Notes under the pieces: model-generated | Databases searched by the model: none | What the model was told of the DNA's origin: nothing | Seen by the model: only the letters and a program-made list of their open reading frames with translations | Program-made: the position numbers and the translations under genes | Shown: one piece after another, positions 47,801 through 61,069 of the stretch | Layout of the letters: the number at the start of each line of letters is the position of its first letter | Position numbering within the stretch: the stretch's first letter is position 1 | From: Marsupella aquatica | Lineage: Eukaryota > Marchantiophyta | Direction: 5' to 3' | Assembly: GCA_973895155.1 (NCBI GenBank) | Contig: OZ316898.1 | Coordinates: forward strand, 8,866,001 to 8,930,000 | DNA: 64,000 nt

Positions 47801-50800
47801 TTGCAGTGACTCCGAAGCTTCAGGGGACACCCAAATCCAGGTACTCAATCTAAGCGTTGAATCCACACCCACAAATGTAAATTTGGGTGAACGGTTGAGA
47901 CCTAGCAGACTCTGACGCTCAAGAATTTGGAATGGCTGAAACTCGCTATACGATTATAATAAATCACACGGCTTGCTGAATTGAATGTGAACAACAGGAT
48001 TCAACACTGGTGCCAGGGCAGAACAGCTTCAGAGAGTCATGGGCGACTGGAAAAGCTTCATTCACTCCCAGTCGATTCCTCTCCAAATACAGGGGTTCTC
48101 CAGGATCGACCCTAAGTTCGAAGTGGTACCAGAGTGATAACGATGAGCGAATTGTACCTCGTTCCGGAGAATTCCTCAGGAGGGCTTCCGAACGGTACCG
48201 AGATGATGACGATGAACCAATCGTAGCTCGCTCCGGACCATTGCTAGGGAGGGGTTCCCACAGATACCAGAATGGGGACGATGAACCAATTGTAACTCGG
48301 TCCGGACCATTGCTAAGTAATGGATCCGTCGACAGGTGACATCTCTTCTCAACTTTAGAGCCAGCACGGAAGTCATTTTTATTATGTTTTTGAAGTCATC
48401 CCAGTACCTCTATTTATGTCTAGTACCTCGGCGCACTGCATGAAGAGTATTCAATCACGAAAGTGAGACTACAAATCCTCATCCGCTGGATCTGAAGAAG
48501 GATGTACCCACTTTGCTTTCGAGACTATTTAAACCGGCCCTTGAATGTGCAGTGGATCACAGAGAGACCAGAGAAGCAGCCCCAGATACCGGAGGAGTGA
48601 ATCACTGGGATCAACCAGGAACTCGACTATGGCCACACCGTTGACGAGGCTTCCGAAAGACTTCGTATGCCCCATCACAGGGCAGCTCTTCAACGATCCA
48701 GTCAGTTTAGAAACGGGACAAACGTACGAGCGTGTAGCAATCCAAGAGCGGCTCAACAGCGGTAATGTAACATGCCCCATCACTAGCCAAATGTTGAGCG
48801 AAAATGAATTGCCAAAGACTAACTACCTTTTAAAGAGACTAGTGGATGCCTGGAAAGAGCAATATCCGGAACTGGTAAAGGAATTTGGTTCATCTCCAGT
48901 AATGCCCAGTGGTGCAGCTGCAACCGTTAAGCCAAGCAGTGAATTCACAGAAAAGTCTGCCGCTTCTAATCCTTACACAGACAGCCCCGGCTCAAGAAGG
49001 AGAAGCAGCCCTTCGAGCAGAAGAATATCTACCAGCAACAATGTCAGTGACTTAAGTAGGGCCGACAGCCCAATCGATGTAGATGGACTCATTATGGATC
49101 TCCAACCCGCCATGAGCTCCCTTTGTACGTCAGAGAATTTAGCTGAGTGTGAGAATTTAATTGTGGACATAGCAAGGCTCATCCTCCAGGCCCGAGGGGA
49201 CCAACGATTGGTTTCTATTCTCAACAAAACTGGTGCCATTACTGGGATGATGGAACTCCTCTTCAATTCTCACGAAGCGAGGGTTTTGGATGCTACCCTA
49301 TTCATATTATCGGTAGTAATAGCCACAGATGACACTGCGAGACAAGCAGTGGTCAGTGCTGATCCAGACGCCGGGTGTTTGGTTGGGCTTTTGAGGAAGG
49401 GATTGAGTTCATCAGCGTCGGTACTGTACCAGCTCAAGCTTCCTAAGGACCAGCTAGCAGCACTAGATTTATTCCCACTTCTCGTAGTGATGATCAAGGA
49501 AAATGAAGAAATTGAAGGAGTTGATGCTTGGAATGAGCAACAGGAGATCCATTCAATGATGATGAGGCCAAAGTCTGCAGCGATCGTGCTACTGGATCAG
49601 ATTTTAACGGGAGGGGATCCAATCACTTTTTCACAAAATTCTCAAGCGATACTGGCACTACAAGCTATACCAGCTCTGGTCACTAGCTTGGACCAGACCA
49701 AGGACATTGAGGTGCGAACGAGTGCGATTTCTCTCTTACTATGCTGCATACAGTCTGATGGGCGGATCAGGAACAAAATTGCCAAGAAAACAAACCTTGC
49801 TACAGTTGTGGATCTTCTGCATAGTGGAAGCAACAGAGCTAGGACGGTTGCCATCACCTTTCTCAACGAATTGGTGCATCTAAGCAGGTCAGTACTAGTT
49901 CAGCTTGTCAGTTTTTAATTCTGTCAAACCAAGCGTCCAGATTTAAAGATTTCAAACCATAACTCTGATCAACAGGCTATATTTATGATTTCTCTGGTTT
50001 GGATTACTGGAGAGGGTTGTGTGGCCTACATGTCTGGGACGTCCACTGAAACTTAGAAAGCCAAAGTGTTCTACCTTCGTTTTAAACAACAGTGATCATG
50101 AAGGCCATCATTTTATGTATTAGTCAGATTTGGCGAAGGAACTTAGCTGATTCTACTTTTGATTTTGCAGGAGAACACTGTGTACAGACGTTTTAAAACG
50201 ATTGAAGGCGGAAGGAAGTCTAAGCAGCATGCACGGCTTGTTGGTATATTTGCAAATGGCTCCGCTAGAGCACAGGCCTGTGGCTGCAAGTCTCCTTCTT
50301 CAGCTTGATCTCCTCGTGAGTAAAGCTAATCCACTGAGAAATTCTTTTTGCTGTAGTACCTACTTTGAATTGGAGCCAATCTTGTCATGATGGTAAGCAC
50401 CTGTAGAGATTCAATTCAAGGGCCAATTAGAGTTTAGTGTTTAAGCCCACCTGAAGGTGATGTAACTGTCCAATATGGATGTCCCTTCTGACCGATCAGA
50501 ATTCGCAGCAAAACCAGAATTGGTCCCAGGTTTCTGGTTTGAGGTAACAATAAAAGGCATTACTGCAGGAATCAGAATCCTCGAACTAAACATAGCGCCA
50601 GTTTTGGTCAATGGATCAGAAATGCAGGGGCTTCAATCCCCGTTGGAAGACGCTTCACATCCGCTTGATTTTTCTCACACTGATAACCATGGGTTTCGGT
50701 GCCCACTGAGACAGTAATAAGTTCTTGGCTGGCTCTTGTTTATGGCATGTAGCAAGAACCTCGTAAGGGGAGTATATATCGAGAAGAAGCGGTGGACTCT

Positions 50801-53800
50801 CTGGTGAAAGCTCTGAAAAGCACCGACTGGCCTTGTCCTGCGGAAGCGGCGAACACGCTGATTGCTTTAGGCGGTCGTTTCTCGCATTCTGGGAAACCCT
50901 TGATGAAGGCTTGGTTGTTGAAGATATCCGGTAATGACAAACATTTCCTGTCATTGACGAAAAACGAGCAGGACAATGATGCAACATACGATCAGGTGAG
51001 GATTGGTCATTAACTAAGGTGCTAACTAACCTATAAAAGAAGGTGCTCTGAATGGACCATTCGTAAAAGGCTGGGAAATGTTGGGAAGTAACAAGTATAG
51101 GCACTAATGTATCAGACAGAAGAAAGTCCACTACAAATTACTTGGGATTAAATTATCACTCAAAAGTACTGCTTCTTAATCTCACAGGAAGAAGAGGAGA
51201 GAGCCGCCAAAGCGTGGGAGACGAAAGTGGCAAGAGCCCTAGCTGGTCACGATTCGGGCACGCTGATTAAAGCTCTGGGACAAGGGATTCAGAACAAGAA
51301 CCCAGAGGTGTCCAAGCCCTGTATGATTGTAGCGGCGTGGGTCACGCATGTGTTGTCCAAATTTCCATACACAGGCATCAGACAAACTGCACGCAAGTAT
51401 CTCCTCGACCACTGTGTAGGAGTGCTACACACGTCCGATGACCTTCAACAAAAGTTTCTTGCAGCTCTGGCCATCCACAGCTTCATCTCAGATCCTGGTA
51501 AGCGATGAAGGGCTTCACGAACTTGATCAGTCTGACATGGAACATAGTCGATAGCTTCACCAGGTCTGTTTGAAGATTGTCTGCTAATTTGGCAGGGCCA
51601 TGTATTGAACTGCTGCTTGATTACTCTTCTCTGTTTGCTGCGCTGTAGAGGGCGTCCAATCACTTATCAGCCACGTGAAGGAGATCTCCAGCCCTCTTCG
51701 TCACCTGAAAAAGTCAACATGGACAGCCAAAGAAATATTACAAGCTTTTATTACCCATGGTGGAGCCAACTCGGTGAGCTCACTCTATTCTACATCGTAG
51801 TTTCTATAGAGGCCCTTGAAAATTATTTCATTAATTTATTCCTGATTTCTCTATCAGGTTGTCATAATGATTTTAAAATGAGTTGTCCTCTCCGACAATG
51901 GCCCCTACACCTTTTGATACGCTACATAATTTATTGAGTCTTCGACTTAGACTGATCTTTACATAAGTACTATTTGATTTGCTTTGAGAACTATCTCAGT
52001 CTACACAAACTCAATCTTATTTTCAATAAATCTGGCTTTGACTGATGCCAAAATGTGCTAAGATTTCCAAATTTCTGCTGATCAATAGAAGTTAAAGTTA
52101 TTTCCATTCAATCTTTGATTCCTCTTACAATTGAATGTTCTGGAATCAAAGACCTCCACTCATTGAAAGTTTAGGGCATTACAAGATATTGTTTTGTGTA
52201 GATTGTCACCAATTGTGTGCATATGGTGAAACAGCCGGATCTGTGGGTGCACGCGAAGCAGGGTCAACTAGACGTTAAGGCAAATGGAGAAGTTCGTGCT
52301 CTCGTCAAGGCAAAAACCCGTATCTTCTCTGGCCATTCTGATGGCACAATTAAGGTTTGTTTCGTGTAGTCTCCAGGCCTTCTCTTAGCCTTTAGACAAA
52401 ACAGCCGCCTAGCCTCAATATGGCAAAAAACAATTCAGTCAGTGGTTCAATCAGTGGATTATTAGTGCCTCTCATACAATAAGAAGACCTTATTTATCTC
52501 ATTGATGAAGTGCAAATAACCAGAATTGCAATTAACTTACCAAAGACACTATTGCTGTAAGATCTCGTTAGTTTCACGTCATTCCTCCTGGCCTTGCGTT
52601 TGCAGATTATCAAAAATTGATGTTATTGATTAGGTTCTTTCTGGCCATTACCTTTGCGAGAAGAAAGATCTTGACTGTCCCTGATTAAGCCTCTGTTGTG
52701 TAATAGATCTGGGAGGTAAAGAAGGGGTTCCCAGTTCTCCTTCAAGCGCTTAAGGAGCATGCAAAGTCGGTCATGGCGCTGACCGTTCCACTAAACGAAA
52801 ATCGAATGTACAGTGGTTCCATCGACAAGAGCATCAGGGTATGACTTCATCGATCGATGTTTATCACAGATCTTCCAGACAGCTTGATTCCATGTTTCTA
52901 CTAAGGAGAAGGTTTCCATCGCTTAGGTACGATGTGAATTATGGTTTAAAATATTGAACTGAAGTTTTCAATGGTAATATTCTCAAATCGGGTGGTCAAT
53001 TGCAGGTTTGGGCCCTTGGAGCAGAGGACGTCCATTGTCTGCACGTCTTTGACTTGAAGGACGTTGTTGTGGGACTTCTTGTTAATGGGGGAATGGCATG
53101 CATTATACCACACGGAGCTGGCCTTAAGGTATGTTTTCCGAAGCGTGCTAAACTGTTCTTCACGTAGCTTATCTAATCTTTGATTATGTGACTTTACCCT
53201 CGAGTTATTGACTTGAAAAAACTGGTGTGAGTACAGGTCCAGTGTGAGGAAAATGCAACAAAAATACTGAATTCAACTAAGCATGTGCAAAGCCTTGCCA
53301 TTTCTGATGGGAAGATCTTTTGTGGATGTACGGACAATAGCGTACAGGTCATTGCACAAATCCTCTGTTCATTGACCCTCCTCTGCAAATAGCACAAGGT
53401 TTATTCATGCTTGACATACTGGGAAAGTTAACCAAGAGAGAAAATTGCTTCTACTCAAGTTATGCTGACCATGCCAGAACTTCTACTCTTCATTGGATAG
53501 GAACTTGACCCAATATCAGAGTCTGTCGACACTATCCAGCATGGAGCTAGGAAGTTAATCGGGAAGAAGTCAATCTATGCGACCCAGGTGTTCCAGAACC
53601 ATCTTTATACAGCAGGTGCACCGGTTGACGGTGTTGCTGTCAAGGTATAACCTCAAACACTCCTTTCGTTGCACAGCTCAAATCATTGTCAGGACGTATC
53701 TCTACAGTAAAATGAATCCTAGCTTGAGTTGACACTGCCGAAAATATTTTGTAGGTTTGGAAATTGGCGGACCACTCCTTGGTCGGTACCATTTGCACAC

Positions 53801-54344
53801 AATCTGAAGTGCGGTCCATGGCTATAACTGAGGATTTTATCTACCTAGGCTCAAATTGTGGTGTCATAGAGGTGAGCCCTGTCACCTGGCCTAAGTTTCA
53901 ATTCCTTAATTGATGCTATAAATTAGAATTTTACTCAAATTTTGAGATGCAGTTGGTGGTTGTAGTGTGCTGTTGTAGTGTGCTGTTGTCTGGAATACTT
54001 TTGCTCTCCGCTAAACAAATCGTATTGCTAAGCTTCGGTCGCTTGTATCAGGTTTGGCTCCGAAAAAGGCTTTTGAGAGTATCAACCTTGAAATCTTGGA
54101 GTAGAGTACTTTGTCTCATGCTGGATGGTGAAACTCTCTACAGCGGCCATGAGGATGGAAATATTCGGGTCAGTTGTCACAATCATAGGAGACTAACTTA
54201 AGTTCATGTGGTTCACTGGTAGATTAATATAGCTACTTAAATCCAAAGTTTTGATACCCGCGCTTCGGAGACACTTATTACATTCATCCAATCCATCCTG
54301 AAGTTTAAATTTGTTGTGGTTTTCAGATATGGACAATGATGTGA
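44886..54344 (+). CDS. LIN/CERBERUS-type U-box and WD40 E3 ubiquitin ligase, 17 exons
   Basis: Exons are 44886-45913, 46348-46420, 46596-47840, 47998-48335, 48553-49887, 50171-50315, 50753-50995, 51188-51497, 51649-51773, 52202-52354, 52707-52838, 53006-53128, 53237-53347, 53501-53644, 53755-53871, 54052-54168 and 54327-54344. All borders are GT-AG with agreeing phases, giving about 1,918 residues. The N-terminal LIN domain (about 1-300) has YSDQAVLANLGWGI, SYLSAWAHFNLAF and DPFFSRVDFAP. A disordered linker follows, with repeats near 433-633. The U-box (about 924-1000) has FVCPITGQLFNDPVSLETG. An ARM-like helical region spans about 1020-1614, and WD40 repeats about 1615-1918, with SGHSDGTIK-IWEV, YSGSIDKSIR-VWAL and SGHEDGNIR-IWTM; the last exon encodes only IWTMM. 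Legume LIN is near 1,480 residues, so the linker is about 400 longer. In legumes LIN/CERBERUS supports infection thread growth; its role in this plant is inferred only as ubiquitin ligation. Confidence 0.94.
46794..47393 (+). repeat. Coding minisatellite, 111-bp period, in LIN exon 3
   Basis: The anchor CAGTTGTTGACTTCGGA recurs at 46,840, 46,951, 47,062 and 47,173, exactly 111 bp apart. It is followed by shorter 27-bp units. In the gene frame each 37-residue unit is built from 9-10 residue modules such as SGEIRSVPN, VVDFGEIKS and ILQDFEDIKS. Because the period is a multiple of three, a second frame is also open through the whole array. That second frame (46,801-47,433) has no start context or splice link to the gene and is read as a shadow. 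Confidence 0.95.
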
Positions 54345-57300
54345 TGAGGGCGATGACCAACACAATCGTCAAATCTGCAGCTGGGTAATTTCATATATAT
54401 CTGTGAGTGCAGTCTGGCAACAAATAGGGAGTTTTGTTGTAGTCAAAGTCCTGTGAGTTTCTCCAAATATGAAGGCTGGTGCCAAAGGAGATGTGGACTG
54501 ACAGCACCTTGAATTGCATGATCCGAACCGAATCCTTTTGTACAAAAGTCTTGAAACTGGCCCATCCTTGAAGGTAAGGCGAACTCTCTTTCCAAAAATT
54601 ACACAAGTAGTTCTTTGAGGAATTCTAGCTTGCATTTTTTACAAGATCAGGAGGCAGAAAAGTAAGGAGCTAACTCCATACAAACGGACTCTGTGGTGGG
54701 GAGCAGAAATCTTAAAGAAGATTTTGGATCCATTCCCTTGATTGAGAGATTCGCCCGGATCGATTCAAAACAAGGATTATAGTGTTGTACAAGTCTCTCC
54801 AGACTCCCTTGATTGAGAGATCCATTCAAAGCAAGGATTACACCGTTATACAGACTCTCCGGGCCTCTTCTGCTTGAAAAGTTTACAATTACGACTTTCC
54901 AGATGCCATCTGCTGGGGGGACAAGTACTGGGGGACTGGTGAGTGACTAGTCAAAACATGTGATCTTTCAGCTACTCTCTACTGGGGGACAAAATAAGTC
55001 TACAAGTGCTAGACATGAACTAAATCATTAGAGTGAACGAATGTGATTGAGTTCCACTGAGGAGAGGACACTGCAGGATGGTCGTATGATCTCCCTACAA
55101 TTACACTCGGCTGTCGGCTTGAGGCTATAACCGGATCTAAGCTCCTATCAATTACCTGTCTTAGAGAGAGAGAAGTGCTCCCGGAAGTGCTATGGCCTGA
55201 ACTCCCTAAGTATCCAGATCATGGTTATTGCTAGCACGCTAGGAACCATAAGACCGGAAGAGGGACTCTGCAGTATTGATCCTTGAATCAGAAAGTTGAT
55301 TTGTTTTTTACCTCAATTTCGAGATGCATTCAAGGTTCAGCTTTACTTTGCAGGGTGAACCTGAGACGTACATGAGGCGAGATTGTAAGTCACCAATCAG
55401 ACTTTCTCGCCCCTAAGGAATGGGGCCCTCGGTTACTTGGGCCATGTGCCCTAAATTATATATAGCGGTTGCTTGTTGAATGACGTGGTTTTTGTTGAAT
55501 TCCCTTTAAATTGAAATTTAGATCATTGCATGCCCTGCATCTAGTGTTGCCCAGCCTGGCACTTTATTTGAGGGGCGTGGCTTTTACTCCTCGACTGCAA
55601 TGTACATGTCAGTAACTGATGCGTTCAAGATATTTATCTATATCACGAGCATATATAAAAATATGCATCAATCAGACCTGTCAGTAATGTAGAGATTGTG
55701 GGCAAGAAGAACACTATTCAGATAGTCAACAATTATTTTACCGTGATACAGACAACACCGAACCACCTCATGCAATGTCTCGAACGCATAAAAATCTAGA
55801 TTTTTGAAATGTAATTACGCTAGTAAGTTGCAGACAGATCTCTACTGTAGATACCTAAATGTACATTGCATGTATGTCGAACGGCTCATGTCCTTTTCAA
55901 CACAGTGAGAAACAAGGAACACTCAGCTCAGACCCAACGCTTCATTTGCATGTATAAATAGTGATTCTGGATGCGAGTATCAGTATGTGGACTTGTGTTT
56001 TGAGTGCATCCCCACACAAAACATCTTGAAATGAGAGCGGGCTCGTCAATCAGTCAATGTATACTTTTATTGCAACAGAGTTTCATCCACGCGTGTAATT
56101 TCAGAGCGATGAAATCGAGCGTGCTTCATTGGCAATCTCACCTCCCACGCTTCAGTCCTTAGCTTCGTTACTGCATTGGCGTCGGTATGGAATGTCCGAA
56201 GATGGATCCTTCTACATGACCCCAAATCGTTGGCCTTTCCGATCAAGATAAACAAACTATAATTTCATGTAGACGAGCAGGCAGCAGGCACGTCACTCTG
56301 TCGAATGGAAAGTAATGGCGCTTGTAACGATTCTGCAATGAATGAAATTTGCTGTCGAGGTGGTTTCGGAGAAACGGAATTCGTTGATCAAAAAACGTAC
56401 AGGAAGTAGACTGTCCTATGCTGATGAGTGTCCAATGAAGAATGAAGCAGGTTGCAATGGATCGATTACAACATTTTGATAGTCTTCAATCCTGTCTTAT
56501 TCAAACTTTGTGTTGTGTATTCAAAAAGATCTTTGAAGGCAAAAAAAAAACTTTGTGTTGTGTATTTTTTCACTTGTGCATCACAAGGTGCATCGTTTCT
56601 AATGTTTAGATTTTGAATTTATTTTGGCACCCCCATTAATGTTTAACTGGGATTTATTAGATTGCCACATTCTTTTTTTGACATAATATACTCTTTGCCA
56701 CTGATCTGCAATCCTTCACATGCCCATCATTGCATCCAGAGTTCTATTCTGTCTGCTCCCATCTCCCTCAAGGTGACTTTGACCTTCCTTACCAGGAGGG
56801 TTTAGGGACAGGCTAACTCTAGACAGAGGCTGGGCATAGGATGGGAGGACCCAAGGGTGGTCAAAGTTACCTTGAGCGAGACCAAGGCCATCTGATTGCA
56901 AATCTGGATGTGATGACATCCATTGAATGCAAAAGGGCTAACCCTGGTTATTTTTCTTAACCCCCAAAACAAAAATAGTGGCATTGTGATGAAAAGATGT
57001 AATTCAGTGGCAATGTATGTATTACGCCAAACAAGAGTGGCAATGTAATAAATCTCAGTAATGTTTAATTTCATCTTTGCAATCCTGGGCCTCTTATTTC
57101 ATACTAATGTTATATTAGAGTACTGTGCATTAAACTCGTTAGCAAATCTCAAGGAATCAGTCCAGAGTGATTCTATGTATTGGTATGAGTGAGAAAGAAA
57201 TGATTCTAAACAATGTGGACATTTGGTGTATTAAATTATTCTCATGGACCGTTTTGCTTCCCAAGTTTATGATTTTAATTGATTTGAGTGTCGTTACCCT

Positions 57301-57700
57301 AAGGCAAGTGAGTATAGATTCCTTATGTGCACAACTCTTTTACACCATGGACTTGTGCTTTTCCTGGTCATTATGTGAAAGATATTTTCTATGCATGTGC
57401 TGTACTTCAATGTACTCTTGTATTTGATTCCACTCAATTTCAACAAATACTACAAACTAGCCAAAAAGAAATTAGATCACCAACACATGACAGGATGAGC
57501 ATGCTATATCACGGAGCTTAAGATTGGTCAAGATAAAGTTTGACACTAGCTGTCTGCTATATGACCAATCCACCTTAGTTTCAGTATGTTGTCTTAATAA
57601 GATTTCAAATTATGTTTGACACCTCTCTTATCAGTCTATTCATTAAAACTGGAAAATTCTTTGATCTTTGGACATTTAGGCACCAAAAAATATATATTTT
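54345..57700. other. Downstream of LIN, no gene recognised
   Basis: The stretch should begin with the LIN 3' UTR. Frames here are short. No recognised domain or RNA gene is present. Confidence 0.45.
54735..54872. repeat. Two-copy tandem repeat, 71-bp period
   Basis: CCCTTGATTGAGAGAT starts copies at 54,735 and 54,806, each followed by an AACAAGGATTA or AGCAAGGATTA block. It lies in the region just after the LIN gene. Confidence 0.8.
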
Positions 57701-57710
57701 GGCACAAGAA

Positions 57711-57785
57711 TTGTACATTTGGGCAGTGCGAGTTGTACATTTGGGCACCAGATGTTGTACATTTGGGGGATCAAGATTGTACATA
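57711..57785. repeat. 22-bp tandem array
   Basis: TTGTACATTTGGG begins units at 57,711, 57,733 and 57,755, and TTGTACA begins a fourth, degenerate unit at 57,777. Spacing is exactly 22 bp. Frames on both strands across it are low-complexity artefacts. Confidence 0.85.
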
Positions 57786-57845
57786 GGAGAAAATGAAATA
57801 TTAATTTGGATTCTAAAGAAAAACATTTGGGTGATAATAATGTAA

Positions 57846-60823
57846 AATATGTTGGATGAGAAGTAGAACTTACTTACATTGATTCAATTTGACTAATAGA
57901 ATATAAGTGTCTAGTAACTTAGCTTCAATATGATCTCTACCCTTAGCTAGCTAAATTAACCTTCTACTTAGTTACTAATTGAGAGCATTTAATATATTAA
58001 ATTTGAATGATACCTGGCTTACTATCCATTCAGACAATTAGTTCGTGGACCCCTATCTGTTGATTGTATGTGAGGTATGTGTTGGACAATATATGTGAAA
58101 TAGATAAATGTGTTATAAAATGTGTGACAATGAACATATCTTTATTGAGACTACATGGTGGATCGAATCTGGAGACTAGGCCAGCTGAAAATAGTGACCG
58201 AGCTGAATATATGAGCAAACCTCAACTAGTTCTGAAGCTGCAGCGTGGTGCTCTGAGCTTGAGGCAATCCCAATCGCTTGGGAGTTCAGCTCTGGAGCCA
58301 GCAAAGGTATTTCAATTAGGAATCATGAGCACAGTTGAAGATCTAATTGCAGGTTGGAATGGAAATGGAGCTCACCCGAGGACGTAAAATATAGCTCTCG
58401 TTTGGATCATCTAGAACACCTTTGAACAAAGATCGGACAAACTGCAGTTCAACAATTTCCTTGCCAGAATAGTTTTTCAACTCATCCAAAGCCAGTTATT
58501 TCAACAATGGATTTTAGAAAGTAATGCAACACACTTCTCCACGGTATTGCTTAGAGTGAGTAAACCTATGTGTCAAGCTTAGGGCCATCTACATTAATTC
58601 TCGCTTGTCTCAAACGATTGCTGTCTGGTAGGTAGCGATGGTGGCCAGAGTTGGTTTGCAATTACCTTGTACGCATCTAGTATGAGGCACTGTGGAACCC
58701 ACGATGCCATCACAATTTAAACCATATGGTCAGTTCGCAAAACTTTGTTCACTGGAAGTTTTTATTGTTTAGCATAGTTGTCAAGGTTTGGTCACGTAAG
58801 GTTCACGACGGAGACTTTCTAGTAGTCACAGCTGTACCGTGGTACTCTGCCACCAGGACACTGACGCTACCACAGAATGGGCATTTGTTGTATGCCTAGA
58901 AGGATTCAATTTTTTTCAAGCAGTGGTGGGCAGAGTTGATTGAGAGGCGTTTAATTTCGCGCCGAGGGGATTTCAAGTCCTCAAGAATAATTCTTTTCTG
59001 AGTAGCTAGATTGTGCGATTGATCATACTTCCGGATGAATGGAGCCTATGTAAGGGGAGGATCGCAGCATGGCCATTGAAATTGTGTCATCTCGGAGCCT
59101 TCCTGTACTTGTCTGATCTTGGGCACGGTGAAGACTAGGATGCCCATTTATTAATTTTTTAGATAGCCATACTCTTGCATCTCTCAACAGAGCTCGCTGC
59201 CAAAAAACTCATGAGTGTATCATCAATAAATTTCTAGCCGAGCTGCAAATTGTTACCCTTGAATTGTTTCTTTACCAGAAGTCCAGGAGAGACTCAAAGC
59301 ATAAAGCCGGGTCCGCAATGAGAGAGAGAGAGCGAGGGGCGGCAGGCGAAGCAAGGAAGATTCTAACCAGAGCGTTTAATAGTCTCAGCGCACTCCCTGT
59401 TCTCCCACTCGGCTATGAAAGTGGAGTGGTTGAAGTATTTGAACTTGGTGACCATTGGGTCTGTCCTGTCACTTTGAGATTGAAACACATTGTTGGTCTC
59501 CTCGGACACTCATTTCGTCATTTCATCTATTATTGCTGTTCGAGACTTCGGTGTCTCATGACTTCATTGGACCCCTTCACATTCAATTCTTCCGTTTATT
59601 CAATCATTCTTTCCACCTGTTGCGGATTTCGGGTATAAATCGCGGATCACATAGTCCCATTGGAATCCTTGGAGATAAATTGCTCTCATCCTTTCACCTT
59701 CACAATCACATCCTGGCTAGTTTTGGTGTTTCCCTCCCCTCCTCTCTTTCGTTCAATCCAAAGTCGTCTCTCTATCATTAGTTGCCTCGCGTCTCATGCA
59801 TCGTTGTGGAGCAAGAGTACTCAACCACTTCATGGTCCAATCAATGCCTCTGTCTTAGGTGAGGAGCAATGACGTCTTCCTGAATTCCCTTACTGTCAAA
59901 AATTTTTGATTCGATATTCATTTGCAGATTGAAGCAATTTCCGAAATTCAATTCCGAGCAGCAATTTCAGAGCTCTCACTAAGGACTAAAGTGATTTCCT
60001 CAAGAGAGACTATCGTTTGTTAGCCATGACTGAGAATTGCTCTTCTGACTGCCTCTTGTGTGCTGATGAACTTGACCTTCCGCTAAAGAAAGAGAAAAAG
60101 AGAGAGTCAATCTTGCTTTGCACTCTCTGCACTTGTTCGGAAGGTTAGATGAGTATTCCATTACCTCATCGCCACTTCTTCTATCCTCGATTACGACACG
60201 AGGAAATGAGGAAACACAAGGTTACCTTCTGCCCCTGTGGGATTCTTAACTGCCATGCTGTGTTGCTTCATATAATTACTTATTTTTTATTGTGGAATTG
60301 AAACCACAATTCACAAAAAGGGTGGGCAATCGGTTATTTGCAGTAGATAAAACTGAGTTGTGGGCCTACTCAGGGTAAATAAAACAGTTATTTTGATTAC
60401 TTTGTACATGAAGATTTACGGCATGGCGTCACCAATTTTACCAAAATCCTGCCGCAAACACGAATGTTAAAGTCATTTTATTTTGTAAACCAATTCATAC
60501 CTGTTTGCAGCACGTCATGATGACATGGCGCGCTGTGGAGCCAGGAATTTTGGAAGGGACCTCTAGTGGGGTCCGTAAGTAATTTGTTACATTCTAAGCA
60601 ACTCGAGTTGAAACTAAGGTTTACTACTAGACAGTACTAAGAGGCACTCACATCCTATCATGGATATTAAGACTTCATGTAATATATAGTCTGTATTGAT
60701 ATTATAAAGGTATCCAAGTCCAATTACCTCCACCTATTCAAACTAGTATCCCAAAATATTATAATAATTAGTTACTTAAATAGATATACTACTTAGTACT
60801 AACCAGTTATAGTAAGTGCTAAA
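57846..60823. other. Intergenic, no gene recognised
   Basis: Frames such as 58,064-58,387 and 59,264-59,638 show no known motif. A GA-rich patch lies near 59,318-59,350. Confidence 0.45.
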
Positions 60824-60911
60824 GACATGTCTGATTCCAAACTAATTGACATAGACTCCCTCACTTTGACATGTCTAATTCCAAACTAAATGACATAGAC
60901 TCCCTCACTCT
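60824..60911. repeat. 44-bp tandem duplication
   Basis: GACATGTCTGATTCCAAACT plus 24 bases is repeated at 60,868 with two or three changes. It lies about 160 bp beyond the 3' end of the DUF7869-like pseudogene. Confidence 0.85.
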
Positions 60912-61069
60912 GACAGAGTGACTACTAAAAAACATTTGACTTACTCAACAATCCCTTCCATGTAGGTTTTGAGTGTTTTCAAAACATTCTTGGGAATGGT
61001 CAAACCTCTATCAATTATATTTTCTTCTCTAGAGCGTGACTTGAATCCATACATAGCAGAATTAGCAAA

